64,000 bases of DNA from Lachnospiraceae bacterium 3-1 (GTDB lineage: Bacteria > Bacillota > Clostridia > Lachnospirales > Lachnospiraceae). A program made the position numbers and the translations under genes. Below are positions 8,712 through 17,392 of the stretch, in pieces. The first letter of the stretch is position 1, and the number at the start of each line of letters is the position of its first letter. The stretch spans positions 207,823-271,822 of the forward strand of contig KE159591.1 of NCBI GenBank assembly GCA_000403255.2. The letters run 5' to 3'. The notes under the pieces were generated by a model, which worked only from the letters and a program-made list of their open reading frames with translations, made no database searches and had not been told where the DNA came from.

Positions 8712-8912
8712 TTATCATATCAGTATATTTCCTTTTCAGTGTCTTGGTTGGTAGTTTCTGGACAATTCTATTGCGCCAGAAAGGGTTGATTTATACCTAT
8801 GACAGAAACAGTATGCGGAATTTATGAAGAATGTCTACAGATTAAAAAAGAACGTATCTATGTAAAATATGAAGAAATCTCTAAATGGGGATGGAATGGA
8901 CATAATTTTTAG
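8712..8912 (+). pseudogene. Remnant of a small membrane protein gene
   Basis: One frame reads a hydrophobic segment (IISVYFLFSVLVGSFWTILL) followed by RQKGLIYTYDRNSMRNL and a stop. Another frame then gives 37 residues from an ATG at 8799 to a TAG at 8912 (EECLQIKKERIYVKYEEIS). Together they look like a membrane protein with a small cytoplasmic domain broken by a frameshift and a stop. No start with a good ribosome site was found. The family is not recognised and the call is tentative. Confidence 0.3.
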
Positions 8913-8918
8913 AACAAA

Positions 8919-9347
8919 ATGTATTTGGTAAATTACCTTACAGAAAGAAAAATGATTTTAAATATTATTAAACTGGCAATTTATTTCACATGTATTTATA
9001 CTTCTTTATCAGCAGGATGTGAGTACCGTTCATTCCATGGCGGTCACAAATATATAAAAGCATTTCGGGCAAGGACGCCATACCAACGGCTCTTTACCCT
9101 AATGCAGTGCGAAAAAGATATTTTTAAAAGAGATATGGGAAAACTGACTTATCTTGGATATGTAAGTGTTTTAATCACTACCTTTACTGGCATTTTGGTC
9201 ATTCTGCTAATCCTATATTGGCATATGACAGGAACATCCGGCCTGGCAGATGTGACAATCCAAATATGGGCATGTCTTGGTATAGGGCTGGGACTTTTCT
9301 CTCTTTTGATTCAGGGAATTGACAGCCTGTGTAATAGATTTTTCTAA
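8919..9347 (+). CDS. Hypothetical membrane protein, 142 residues
   Basis: I do not recognise this protein. It has a hydrophobic N-terminal segment (NIIKLAIYFTCIYTSLSAG), a basic central loop (FRARTPYQRLFTLMQCEKDIFKRDMGKL) and two C-terminal transmembrane segments separated by a short loop. The ATG at 8919 has no clear ribosome site. An internal ATG at 8952 has only a weak AGAAAG before it, so the start is uncertain. It sits between gene remnants (8712-8912 and 9344-9510), and its stop overlaps the end of the latter, so it may itself be a surviving fragment of a larger gene. Confidence 0.4.
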   Translation: MYLVNYLTERKMILNIIKLAIYFTCIYTSLSAGCEYRSFHGGHKYIKAFRARTPYQRLFTLMQCEKDIFKRDMGKLTYLGYVSVLITTFTGILVILLILYWHMTGTSGLADVTIQIWACLGIGLGLFSLLIQGIDSLCNRFF

Positions 9348-9510
9348 TCAGATGTACCTGGCAAATCAGCAAAAATTTCATCAAAAGCAGCATGGTAAAT
9401 CCCATTATTTGTAATTGAATCGCCACATCTTCTTGAGATAATTTGTTCTGAAGGCGTAAAGATTTCAGATTAGAGCCTATGGAAATATCTTGATTGATAA
9501 CAGAAGACAT
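9344..9510 (-). pseudogene. Xre-family regulator, internally deleted and frameshifted
   Basis: From an ATG at 9510 with an AAGGGA site the frame gives MSSVINQDISIGSNLKSLRL and then a helix-turn-helix with LSQEDVAIQL. After LQIMGFTM it leaves the family pattern. In another frame the DNA continues with AAFDEIFADLPGTSD and a stop, which matches how short Lachnospiraceae XRE regulators end. An internal deletion of the middle helices with a frameshift explains both. It lies just downstream of the nuclease-ATPase pair and could be a dead regulator of it. Confidence 0.5.
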
Positions 9511-9567
9511 ATTTCTTCCCTTTCCAAAACTTTTTTGGAATAAATTCATTCCACTATTGATTTTAAC

Positions 9568-9600
9568 AAAAATTAATAAGTTGGTGTAATCAACTTATTA
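9568..9600 (-). terminator. Rho-independent terminator after the nuclease-like gene
   Basis: A perfect 10-bp AT-rich stem (TAATAAGTTG with CAACTTATTA, 7-nt loop) is followed on the minus strand by ATTTTTG. It begins 4 bp after the stop codon at 9605. Confidence 0.65.
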
Positions 9601-9604
9601 CACT

Positions 9605-10096
9605 CTAAATACAAAGAACACCTGTACCATCCTGCTTTAACTGAATTTTATGATGAAACACCACTTTGCTTCCCCCATCCAATTCTAGTTCACATATTCC
9701 GTTTTTCTTTTGGAGTTCCATACCCAAAAATGCAGCAACCGCACGGGCATTATAAATTCCCATCGTAAACTGCCATTTTGATTTTCCCAAAGAATCCGTG
9801 TTAATGGTTTTCTTAAATTCAATGATATGCAAATCCCAAACTGATGTATCTTTTTTCCATCTATAAATAAAAACATCTGCACAAGATGTCGCACCTTTTT
9901 GATTTTCATCCAAATATGGCAGCACATTACGTTCTGGAGAAAGCAGAATCAACGTATCTCCTGTTGCAATGAATTTAAGTCTTACCTCGCCGCTTCTGCT
10001 CTTTTCTCCCAGTTCTTTTTCCTCTTTTTCTGCTAATACTACATACTTTTCTTTCCGAAACATCTGTAGTTTTTCCTCTACTTGTAGTGGAAGCAT
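9605..10096 (-). CDS. Small nuclease-like protein (candidate PD-(D/E)XK) paired with an ATPase
   Basis: This is a 163-residue protein of no family I can name. The motif layout suggests a PD-(D/E)XK nuclease: D74 in SCADVFIYRW, E93 and K95 in DLHIIEFKKT, and then a helix with Q109 and Y115 (KWQFTMGIYNARAVA), loosely like the RecB/Cas4 nuclease core. The start is the ATG at 10096 with AGGGGG 6 nt upstream. That site lies inside the last codons of the ATPase gene, whose stop ends at 10098, so the two proteins are made together. A terminator follows. Pairs of an OLD/AAA15-like ATPase and a small nuclease are typical of defence systems. The function is inferred. Confidence 0.7.
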   Translation of the reverse strand: MLPLQVEEKLQMFRKEKYVVLAEKEEKELGEKSRSGEVRLKFIATGDTLILLSPERNVLPYLDENQKGATSCADVFIYRWKKDTSVWDLHIIEFKKTINTDSLGKSKWQFTMGIYNARAVAAFLGMELQKKNGICELELDGGSKVVFHHKIQLKQDGTGVLCI

Positions 10097-10097
10097 C

Positions 10098-11441
10098 CTA
10101 TTCCCCCTCAAAATCCTGGACCTCAGACGTCTGTGCCAGTATCTTCATTAGTGCATTCGTAAACGTTTCTACCTTAAATTCCCCATCTGTTGGAGGTATC
10201 CTATCAACAACGGAATGGGTACCCCTGTCCGTAAGCTGATAGACGGCCACGTCCTGTATGCTGATGACATCTTCCTTATCAATGCCGAGATTTTCCATCA
10301 ATTTTTCTGGTACATCCATCTCATGCAACCTACACATATTATTAATGTGCTGAACGATAATATCGCTATGGGTAGTTGCAATCATGGAAATTCCGCTGTT
10401 TACCAGCCGTATCAGCAACCTTCCCATTTCCTGCTGCAATTGGGGATGAAGACACATTTCTGGTTCCTCATAACAGATAACTCTAAGTCTCTGTTTATAT
10501 TTTAATAAAAGCAGCAAAGGCGTCAATTCCGTTATCACTGCCGAACTTGTACGTAAAGGCAGGCTGACCCTGCTTCCTTCCGGCACATACCGGATTTCAT
10601 TGCCTGTTTCCTTGTTATACTGCACTACCCCATGTGTCATATTCTCTTCTATCCATGTGACGATTTCCCCATATTGGGTCTTATGCTCCAAAGACAATTC
10701 TTCCAGTGCATCTAAAAAACGGATAATAGGTTTGGTAAAAGGCTCCATTTCCTCTTCTTTCCTGCCATAAATTTCAGATACATCAAAAGTTTTTTGCCTT
10801 CCTACTTTATTTATAATATTTTTTGCCAGTATAAAACCCGTTCTCGCTGCCGGAAAATAAACTACATTTGACTTGTCACGATACCTGCTTTCCCCTTTTA
10901 ATAGCCATAATAAAATATTTTTACAAATAATAGCGCTTGCAAATTCAATTTCATCTTCCATCATTGTTTTTGGAAAAGAAAGTCGGGTTTTTCCTGCATT
11001 ATATGAAACATTTATACGATTTTTCTCTTGCCAGATTTTTATCGACAAATCAAATTTTTCTGGTATTTCTACGGAAAGTCTTTGAATGGATACCTGTTTT
11101 GCATTAAATATTCCTGACACAAATCTGTCTTTGTTCCTATCCAGAGTATGATTTAAAACCTTTAATAATTTCTCTGAAGATATTCTTATTTCTTGATTTG
11201 GGCCTTCTTCCAAGCCCAACACCAAACTAGATATTCTTTCACATATTTCACGGTACAGTTTCTGTTCCTCCAAATCTTCAAAAAGCACAGACCACTCATC
11301 CTCAGAATAAATTCTCCAGAGCAGTGACAGAAGATAACTTTTTCCACTATTGTTATCCCCTACAAACAAAGTAAAAGGAGCAGCTTGTATCACTGCCCGC
11401 TCAATTTTTCCGAATTTTTCTATAATCAAACGATGTTCCAT
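10098..11441 (-). CDS. AAA15/OLD-like ATPase (no TOPRIM domain)
   Basis: This is a 447-residue ABC/SMC-type ATPase. Walker A is GDNNSGKS at about 28-35, Walker B is VICYEEPE at about 321-328, and the switch histidine is in ATTHSD at about 358. A segment of about 250 residues, probably helical, is inserted between the two halves. A normal OLD protein carries a C-terminal TOPRIM nuclease. This one stops after the ATPase, and the nuclease role may be taken by the separate downstream gene. The start ATG at 11441 has AGGAGG 5 nt upstream. Related two-gene arrangements include the ATPase partners of PARIS, Septu and RloAB systems, but the partner gene here matches none that I recognise. Confidence 0.88.
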   Translation of the reverse strand: MEHRLIIEKFGKIERAVIQAAPFTLFVGDNNSGKSYLLSLLWRIYSEDEWSVLFEDLEEQKLYREICERISSLVLGLEEGPNQEIRISSEKLLKVLNHTLDRNKDRFVSGIFNAKQVSIQRLSVEIPEKFDLSIKIWQEKNRINVSYNAGKTRLSFPKTMMEDEIEFASAIICKNILLWLLKGESRYRDKSNVVYFPAARTGFILAKNIINKVGRQKTFDVSEIYGRKEEEMEPFTKPIIRFLDALEELSLEHKTQYGEIVTWIEENMTHGVVQYNKETGNEIRYVPEGSRVSLPLRTSSAVITELTPLLLLLKYKQRLRVICYEEPEMCLHPQLQQEMGRLLIRLVNSGISMIATTHSDIIVQHINNMCRLHEMDVPEKLMENLGIDKEDVISIQDVAVYQLTDRGTHSVVDRIPPTDGEFKVETFTNALMKILAQTSEVQDFEGE

Positions 11442-11468
11442 TCTATCCTCCTGGCTGGCCAAAGCTGC

Positions 11469-11506
11469 TTTCCCCTACCATTGCTTTTTCACAATCATAG
11501 GGGAAA
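11469..11506 (-). repeat. Hairpin between amidase and ATPase genes
   Basis: TTTCCCCTA and TAGGGGAAA (9 bp) enclose a second short stem ATTG/CAAT. It lies 24 bp after the amidase stop and 28 bp before the ATPase start. No T-run follows, so it may be a weak terminator, a processing site or an operator. Confidence 0.4.
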
Positions 11507-11529
11507 TTCGCCAGGCTGCTACATCAAAT

Positions 11530-12669
11530 TTAGTTTCCAAAATAAGCATCCAATCCATTGGCCATTCCCTCTGCAAGCTGGTTCTGATACCCATCCTGCG
11601 CCATCTTCTGGTCTTCCTCTGGATTAGTCATAAAGCCCATTTCTACAATAGTTACTGGCACTGTACACCAGTTGATGCCGCTCATGGTATCCGTTTCCCA
11701 GATATATTTCTTATTGGCTCCGGTGGCATTCACCATAGCATCCAGCACACATTCAGAAAGTCTTCTGCACTGATTGTACAGACTGCCCATATAAGGATTG
11801 GCCGAAGTAGGGCAAATCGTGAGAATTCCATTTTCACTGCTTTGATCAGAACCATTGGCATGTACCCGGATAAAAGCGTCTGCCCCTGCATCGTTGGCAA
11901 ATGCTGCCCGCTCACTATTGCTGATATTGACATCATGATCTGTGCGGACCATCATCACCTGATACCCTCTGGCTTCTAATTCCGCCTGCAATTTTAAAGA
12001 TACCATAAGGGTCAGTTCATATTCATTTAATCCCGTAACACAACCGGAAGTTCCACTGGAAACCTTTGCCTTGGTTTCAGAAGCCCCAGGCCCAATGGGT
12101 TCCTGCTCACTGTTTCCTTTCCCCTGATGTCCCGCATCAATCACCACCAGATATCCATTATCTGGCATTTCTGACTTCAACTGTAAAAATTCTGAAGCAA
12201 TATAATATTCCTTCCCTTCTACCTCCACAGCGCTCCAGGTTCCATCATCCTTCGTTCGAACAAACTCACTTCTTCGTGATACGGTTTGATACACTTCACT
12301 ATCTGTAGAGGGAGCTGTCCTCACATTTACGGAAGAGGTAGTCACTACCTCTTCCCTGGCATATACAGTTGTTTGTTCATTTAATGTGGGCACAGCCGGA
12401 CTTTCTGGCTCTATCGTTTCCTGGGAATCCGAAACTTCTTTTTCTTCTGAATTCTCGTCCTCAGAAGAACTATCTGTATTTTCCTTCTTAGATTCTTCTT
12501 CGGCGCCCTCAGGTTCCAGAAGAGAATCCTCCTGCTCCTTATTTGAAAGGCTAGAATCCTGTTTCTCTGTCTTTTGGTTCTCATTGGCATTCTGACCAGA
12601 ATTCCCGCAACCGCTGAGCATCACAGCCATTACCAGCAAAAATACTATCCATTTCCTGCATTTTTTCAT
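11530..12669 (-). CDS. N-acetylmuramoyl-L-alanine amidase lipoprotein with SH3 domain
   Basis: This 379-residue wall hydrolase has a lipobox LSGC with the lipidated Cys at 21. An acidic, Ser/Glu-rich spacer (about 22-105) follows. Next comes an SH3b domain (about 107-165, VNVRTAPSTDSEVY) and then an Amidase_3 domain (about 175-378) with IDAGHQG, a second zinc site and the catalytic IVEMGFMTN. It cuts the bond between muramic acid and the stem peptide outside the membrane, to which it is tethered. Start ATG has GAGGATATCG upstream. It follows pyruvate kinase by 51 bp. Confidence 0.93.
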   Translation of the reverse strand: MKKCRKWIVFLLVMAVMLSGCGNSGQNANENQKTEKQDSSLSNKEQEDSLLEPEGAEEESKKENTDSSSEDENSEEKEVSDSQETIEPESPAVPTLNEQTTVYAREEVVTTSSVNVRTAPSTDSEVYQTVSRRSEFVRTKDDGTWSAVEVEGKEYYIASEFLQLKSEMPDNGYLVVIDAGHQGKGNSEQEPIGPGASETKAKVSSGTSGCVTGLNEYELTLMVSLKLQAELEARGYQVMMVRTDHDVNISNSERAAFANDAGADAFIRVHANGSDQSSENGILTICPTSANPYMGSLYNQCRRLSECVLDAMVNATGANKKYIWETDTMSGINWCTVPVTIVEMGFMTNPEEDQKMAQDGYQNQLAEGMANGLDAYFGN

Positions 12670-12720
12670 CGATATCCTCTTTTCCTCTTATAAGGTCACA
12701 TATGCTTCCCATAAGCTATC

Positions 12721-14472
12721 TTACCGATTGCAGCTTACAATTCCTTCTTTTGCATCCAAGGTCACATATGCCCCTGTTTTCAAAATAGAGGTGGCATATT
12801 CTGCCCTGGTAATCACTGGAATATCCAGGCTAAGTCCTACAATCACTGCATGAGAATCGGCTCCGCCTCCTTCCACAATCAAGCCAGAAGCGCCACGAAT
12901 CTGTTCCATCATTTCATTGGTAGTCTCTTTTGCCACAATAATATCCCCTGTTTTGAAATTCTTCTGTAAATCAGTAACATTTTTGCAGACACAAAGGTTC
13001 GCAGAAACAGATTTATCATTAATTCCTTGTCCAGTAATCAGTATATGACCTGCCACATGCACCTTTAAAATATTGGTGGTTCCAGACACACCCAAGGGTA
13101 CGCCTCCGGTAATAACCGTAATATCCCCCATGGAAATCAGCCCTGCCTTCTCTACCACATCCACGGCATGATCAAATAGCTCATCTGCATCATCCTTTGG
13201 CTCCATAATCAACGGCGTTACACCCCAGGAAAGATTCAACTGACGACACACCTTGGGATACATGCTCCCACCAATAATGGTACAATCCGGCCTATACTTA
13301 GAAATCATACGCGCTGTCCTTCCCGACTGAGTAACCGTGATAATGGCTGCTGCCTTCAAATCATTTGCGGTCGTACAGGTAGCATGAGAAATAGCGTTGG
13401 TAATATCTGGATTGCTCAAGTTCTCCCTTGCCTTAAACCGGGCGGTATAGTTAATATCCTGCTCGGTACGAATGGCTATTTTTACCATAGTTTTCAATGC
13501 TTCCACTGGATACAAACCTGCTGCAGTCTCTCCGGAAAGCATAATGGCGCTGGTTCCATCGTAAATAGCGTTTGCCACATCCGTAGCCTCTGCACGGGTA
13601 GGCCGTGGATTCTTCATCATGGAATCCAGCATCTGGGTAGCAGTAATAACCTGTTTGCCCGCTTCAATAACCTTCTTAATCATCATTTTCTGAATCACTG
13701 GCACATCCTCTAGGGGAATTTCCACTCCCATATCACCTCTGGCAACCATAATTCCATCGGATACCCGAATAATTTCATCAATATTTTCCACACCCTGCAT
13801 ATTTTCAATTTTGGAAATAATATTGATATTATTGCAGTTTTTCTCTTCAAAAATCTTACGTATTTGCAGAACATCATCGGCAGTACGCACAAAAGATGCC
13901 GCTACAAAATCAAAATCATTTTCAATACCAAATACAATATCCTCATAATCCTTATCGCTGATATAAGGCATTGACAATTCTACATTTGGAACATTCACGC
14001 CTTTTTTGTTAGAAATCATGCCGCCATTTACTACATGACACACAATATCTTGTTCTGTTACCTCATCTACTCCAAGTTCAATCAATCCATCATCGATAAG
14101 AATTCTGCAGCCTGGTTCAACATCCTTTACCAAATCTTTGTAGGTAATAGAAACACGGGTCTCATCTCCTAGAATTTCCTCTGTAGTCAGTGTAAATTTC
14201 TGTCCTGCTTCTAGCTGTACTTTGCCATTCTTCATGTCACGCAGACGAATTTCCGGACCTTTGGTATCCAACAGGGTAGCCACTGGCAAATTCAGTTCCT
14301 CCCGCAGCTTCTGAACTTTCTTTAGGCGTTCTCCTTGTTCCTCATGGGTGCCATGGGAAAAATTAAAACGCGCCACGTTCATCCCTTCTATCATTAGTTG
14401 TTTCAATACATCGTCCTTGTCAGTTGACGGTCCCAACGTGCAGATAATTTTTGTTTTTCTTAAATTTTTCAT
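12721..14472 (-). CDS. pyk: Pyruvate kinase with C-terminal PEP-utiliser domain
   Basis: This 583-residue enzyme converts PEP and ADP to pyruvate and ATP. The opening RKTKIICTLGPST, the MVARGDMGVEIP active-site segment and the TRAEATDVANAI signature are all present. The A/B/C core ends near 470. An extra domain (about 480-583) related to the PEP-synthase phosphohistidine domain follows, with GGGADSHAV, as in many Firmicutes. The start has a GGAGG site and lies 18 bp after the carbamate-kinase-like gene, so both probably share a transcript. Confidence 0.97.
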   Translation of the reverse strand: MKNLRKTKIICTLGPSTDKDDVLKQLMIEGMNVARFNFSHGTHEEQGERLKKVQKLREELNLPVATLLDTKGPEIRLRDMKNGKVQLEAGQKFTLTTEEILGDETRVSITYKDLVKDVEPGCRILIDDGLIELGVDEVTEQDIVCHVVNGGMISNKKGVNVPNVELSMPYISDKDYEDIVFGIENDFDFVAASFVRTADDVLQIRKIFEEKNCNNINIISKIENMQGVENIDEIIRVSDGIMVARGDMGVEIPLEDVPVIQKMMIKKVIEAGKQVITATQMLDSMMKNPRPTRAEATDVANAIYDGTSAIMLSGETAAGLYPVEALKTMVKIAIRTEQDINYTARFKARENLSNPDITNAISHATCTTANDLKAAAIITVTQSGRTARMISKYRPDCTIIGGSMYPKVCRQLNLSWGVTPLIMEPKDDADELFDHAVDVVEKAGLISMGDITVITGGVPLGVSGTTNILKVHVAGHILITGQGINDKSVSANLCVCKNVTDLQKNFKTGDIIVAKETTNEMMEQIRGASGLIVEGGGADSHAVIVGLSLDIPVITRAEYATSILKTGAYVTLDAKEGIVSCNR

Positions 14473-14490
14473 CTCAAACCTCCATTATAT

Positions 14491-15423
14491 TTACTTGTGC
14501 ACTATAGTTCCAGTGAACTTTTTTATTTCATCCCCAGAGGCTCCTAATCTGGTAATCCATACACTGCGCACAGCAGAATTACCAATAAATTCAATGGCAG
14601 CTTCAATTTTGGGAAGCATCGTGCCTGCCTCAAATTGTCCTTCTTGTATATATTGTCTTGCCTGGTCTATTGTCATTTCATCGATTGGGATTTCTTGCTC
14701 TGTTCCAAAATTCAGGCAGACCTTCTCTACTCCAGTTAAAATTACAAAACGGTCTGCATCGATCAGCTCTGCCAGCTTCCCAGCCGCAGAATCTTTTTCA
14801 ATCACCGCGCTTGCGCCCTTTAATTGATTTCCTTGGGCAAGCACCGGAATTCCTCCGCCGCCACAGGCAATTACAATTTGGTCTGCTTCTAAAAGAGCGC
14901 GGATCGCATCAATCTCCACAATATCCACAGGCTTAGGCGCTGCTACGATTCTCTGGTAGCCATTGGAAGTCTTAATGACATGGTTCCCTTTCTTTTCCTC
15001 TGCCTCAGCCTCTTCTGCCTCCATAACGCGTCCAATTTCTTTGGTCGGATGATAAAAGGCATCATCATAGGGATCCACGCATACTTGTGTCAGAATCGTA
15101 GAAACCGGCTTATAAATTCCCCGATTCAAAAGCTCTGTGCGGATAGCGTTCTGTAAATCATAGCCAATATACCCCTGGCTCATAGCAGAGCAGACTGACA
15201 TAGGGGTTGCTGTGTACTCTGGATAAATCCTGCAGAATTCTGCCATCGCCGTATGAATCATCCCCACCTGAGGCCCATTACTGTGAGAAATCACCACTTG
15301 GTAATCGTCTTTGATAAAGTCCACTACTGCCTTCGCCGCTTTCTTTGTAGCTCTTTTCTGCTCTGGCAGCGTGGTCCCTAGCGCATCGTGGCCCAGAGCA
15401 ATTACAATCTTTTTCTTTCTCAT
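14491..15423 (-). CDS. arcC: Carbamate kinase-like amino-acid kinase (GHDALG subfamily)
   Basis: This is a 310-residue member of the carbamate kinase family, which makes ATP from carbamoyl phosphate and ADP. Conserved segments include SNGPQVG, AMSQGYIGYDLQNA, RIVAAPKPVDIVEIDAI, IACGGGGIPV, EKDSAAGKLAEL and GTMLPKIEAA. The usual GGNALG phosphate-binding loop reads GHDALG and SHGNGPQ reads SHSNGPQ. Both changes suggest a distinct subfamily whose substrate may differ. No arcA, arcB or other carbamoyl-phosphate source is nearby. The start has CGGAGG, and a hairpin lies in the leader. Pyruvate kinase follows, so two ATP-forming kinases are adjacent. Confidence 0.85.
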   Translation of the reverse strand: MRKKKIVIALGHDALGTTLPEQKRATKKAAKAVVDFIKDDYQVVISHSNGPQVGMIHTAMAEFCRIYPEYTATPMSVCSAMSQGYIGYDLQNAIRTELLNRGIYKPVSTILTQVCVDPYDDAFYHPTKEIGRVMEAEEAEAEEKKGNHVIKTSNGYQRIVAAPKPVDIVEIDAIRALLEADQIVIACGGGGIPVLAQGNQLKGASAVIEKDSAAGKLAELIDADRFVILTGVEKVCLNFGTEQEIPIDEMTIDQARQYIQEGQFEAGTMLPKIEAAIEFIGNSAVRSVWITRLGASGDEIKKFTGTIVHK

Positions 15424-15447
15424 TTGAAAACCTCCGTAAGCCGAAAC

Positions 15448-15473
15448 GCCAATCCGGATATTTCCAGATTGGC
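15448..15473 (-). repeat. Leader hairpin upstream of the carbamate kinase-like gene
   Basis: On the minus strand an 11-bp stem (GCCAATCTGGA with TCCGGATTGGC, one T-G pair, 4-nt loop) ends about 10 bp before the ribosome site. There is no T-run. It may stabilise the transcript or control translation. Confidence 0.4.
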
Positions 15474-15537
15474 ATTTTCATTTTTCTTCTATTCAGTTTA
15501 TCATACTTTTTCGTATTTTTAAAGAAAAATCATATGA

Positions 15538-17127
15538 CTACTCATTCTTTTTTCCAAGGGTTGCAGTAACCTTTCTCTCCTGCCATTCTCCATTTTGATT
15601 GCTCTTAAGGGTAATCTCCACCTGAGTTCCAGCTGCATAATACCGCATAGTTTCTTTTAACGTTTTCATCGACTGAATTTTTCTTCCGTCAAACTCGGTA
15701 AGAACATCTCCCTTTTTAATTCCCGCCTGCTCTGCTGCACTGTTCTCCTGTACCAATGTGATATATAACCCTTCTGGCATGCCAAAATCTGCCGCAATAT
15801 CTTCTGTTACGTCCTGCCCGGACACGCCAAGGTATGAAGAATTGGATTCATCCACCACCTCTCTGGTAATCAAATCATTGATAATTGGCTCTGCGGTAGA
15901 AATTGGAATGGCAAATCCCATACCTTCCACGGTAGTATCATTATACTTGACAGAGTTAATTCCAATTATTTCTCCGTTCATATTTACCAAAGCGCCGCCG
16001 CTGTTCCCAGGATTGATTGCTGCACTGGTCTGAAGCAGGGAATTGGTAATCGAAGCTCCATTATCATCTTGTACCGTTACTTCCCGGTCCATAGCGCTGA
16101 TAACCCCTGTGGTAACTGACTGTCCATAGCCCAGTGCATTTCCAATTGCTACTGCTCCCTGTCCAACTCTGATATCATCTGAGTTACCCAGTGTAGCTAT
16201 TTTTATTTTTTCCATTGTTTCCGCTGGAATATCCTTAACTGCTACGGAAATTACTGCCAAATCTGTGCTTGGATCTGTGCCTTTGATCTCTGCAGTTACA
16301 GACTGGTCATCCACAAAATTTACCGTAAGCTGAGTGGCATTGGCAACCACATGGTTGTTGGTTGCAATATAGATTTCCTTGTCTGTCTGACTGATAATAA
16401 TACCGCTTCCTGCACTTTCTGTATCCTGCATATAAGAACGACCGAAGAAATCCATTCCAAGCTCCTGCTGTCCCATATTTGTAATAGACACAATAGATGG
16501 AATCACATTATCTACGATATCTGCCACATCATTTATGGTTGTTGCAGTGCTTACACTGGTTCCTGGTATTCCACTGCTATTTGATGTGGTTCCATCTGCT
16601 TTATTGCTCCCACCTGTGGTAGTTTCCAGTTGTGTAGAACTCTTTGTACGTTCAAAAATAAGTCCGGTTCCATAAAATACCGTTCCAGAAACCAATCCAA
16701 ACACCACAGCAAGGGCCGCACATTTTCCTAATGCCATGCCAAACCCATGATGCTTCTTCTCACCTTGCACCTTCTGCTTCTTCTTTTTCTGCTTTTTTCC
16801 TTCCGGCACAGGATTCCACTGTCCGTTGTATGCTCCGGCGCCATTCTGGAAGGGCTCGCCATTGTATGAACTTTGTCCTGTATGATAAAACTGCTGATCA
16901 TTTCTGGTATGTCCCTGCTCCTGCTCATATCCAGAGCCTGCAATATAAGTTCTCTCATTGTTATCTGACACTCTTTCCGAAGTCCCTTGGTTTTGCTCCT
17001 CCTGTTTCTCATAATAATTAGGATTCCGCTCCTGATTCTCCTGATTAATATAACTGTATGAATATAAAGAATCTGAATTGTTCGAATTACGATTTTCCTC
17101 ATTGTTATTACCATTATAATTTTCCAT
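15538..17127 (-). CDS. htrA: HtrA/DegP-type membrane-anchored serine protease
   Basis: This 529-residue protease degrades misfolded exported proteins. About 125 residues of Asn, Gln, Gly and Tyr-rich cytoplasmic sequence ending in a Lys cluster lead into one transmembrane helix (about 132-158). An extracytoplasmic trypsin-like domain follows, with the triad H259 (ATNNHVV), D289 (STDLAV) and S376 (NPGNSGGAL), then one PDZ domain (about 425-515). The ATG at 17127 is preferred over an in-frame GTG at 17130, with AAAGGAGA upstream. Direct repeats upstream may bind a stress response regulator. It is separated from glmS by a terminator. Confidence 0.95.
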   Translation of the reverse strand: MENYNGNNNEENRNSNNSDSLYSYSYINQENQERNPNYYEKQEEQNQGTSERVSDNNERTYIAGSGYEQEQGHTRNDQQFYHTGQSSYNGEPFQNGAGAYNGQWNPVPEGKKQKKKKQKVQGEKKHHGFGMALGKCAALAVVFGLVSGTVFYGTGLIFERTKSSTQLETTTGGSNKADGTTSNSSGIPGTSVSTATTINDVADIVDNVIPSIVSITNMGQQELGMDFFGRSYMQDTESAGSGIIISQTDKEIYIATNNHVVANATQLTVNFVDDQSVTAEIKGTDPSTDLAVISVAVKDIPAETMEKIKIATLGNSDDIRVGQGAVAIGNALGYGQSVTTGVISAMDREVTVQDDNGASITNSLLQTSAAINPGNSGGALVNMNGEIIGINSVKYNDTTVEGMGFAIPISTAEPIINDLITREVVDESNSSYLGVSGQDVTEDIAADFGMPEGLYITLVQENSAAEQAGIKKGDVLTEFDGRKIQSMKTLKETMRYYAAGTQVEITLKSNQNGEWQERKVTATLGKKNE

Positions 17128-17194
17128 CACAGTTTCTCCTTTCCCTTCCCTGTTTTTCTTAACTTTGTTTCTACTAAGCAGTTTACGGAAGATT

Positions 17195-17212
17195 TGTGAC
17201 AGAAATGTGACA
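17195..17212 (-). promoter_or_regulatory. Candidate regulator site: direct TGTCACA repeats upstream of htrA
   Basis: On the minus strand TGTCACA occurs twice (17212-17206 and 17201-17195) with an 11-bp period, about 70 bp from the htrA start. Such spacing suits an OmpR-family response regulator, as CssR does for htrA in Bacillus. The regulator is not in the window. Confidence 0.4.
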
Positions 17213-17326
17213 ACAATTTTAAAAAAGCGTGATAAGTTCCTGGCTATAAGTGCGATAAGAACTTTTTTATTCTATAAGAAAGATTCTTTCACACGTTAGC
17301 GTGACAAGGTCATTCCTAATAGAATC

Positions 17327-17360
17327 AAAAAACCGACGGCATTCCCTCCATCGGTTTTTT
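17327..17360 (-). terminator. Rho-independent terminator after glmS
   Basis: An AAAAAACCGATGG-type stem with one mismatch and an 8-nt loop has T-runs on both strands, 33 bp after the glmS stop. The symmetry would let it work in both directions. Confidence 0.85.
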
Positions 17361-17392
17361 GATTTATCGTATGCTCCATTCTATTTCATAGA

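Noticed and set aside
12386-12595. Ser/Glu/Phe-rich frame opposite the amidase spacer
   Set aside because: Reverse reading of the Ser/Glu-rich lipoprotein spacer, not a gene.
17233-17265. GATAAGTTC and GATAAGAAC near-repeats upstream of htrA
   Set aside because: Arms are short and mismatched; no consistent operator or hairpin could be drawn.
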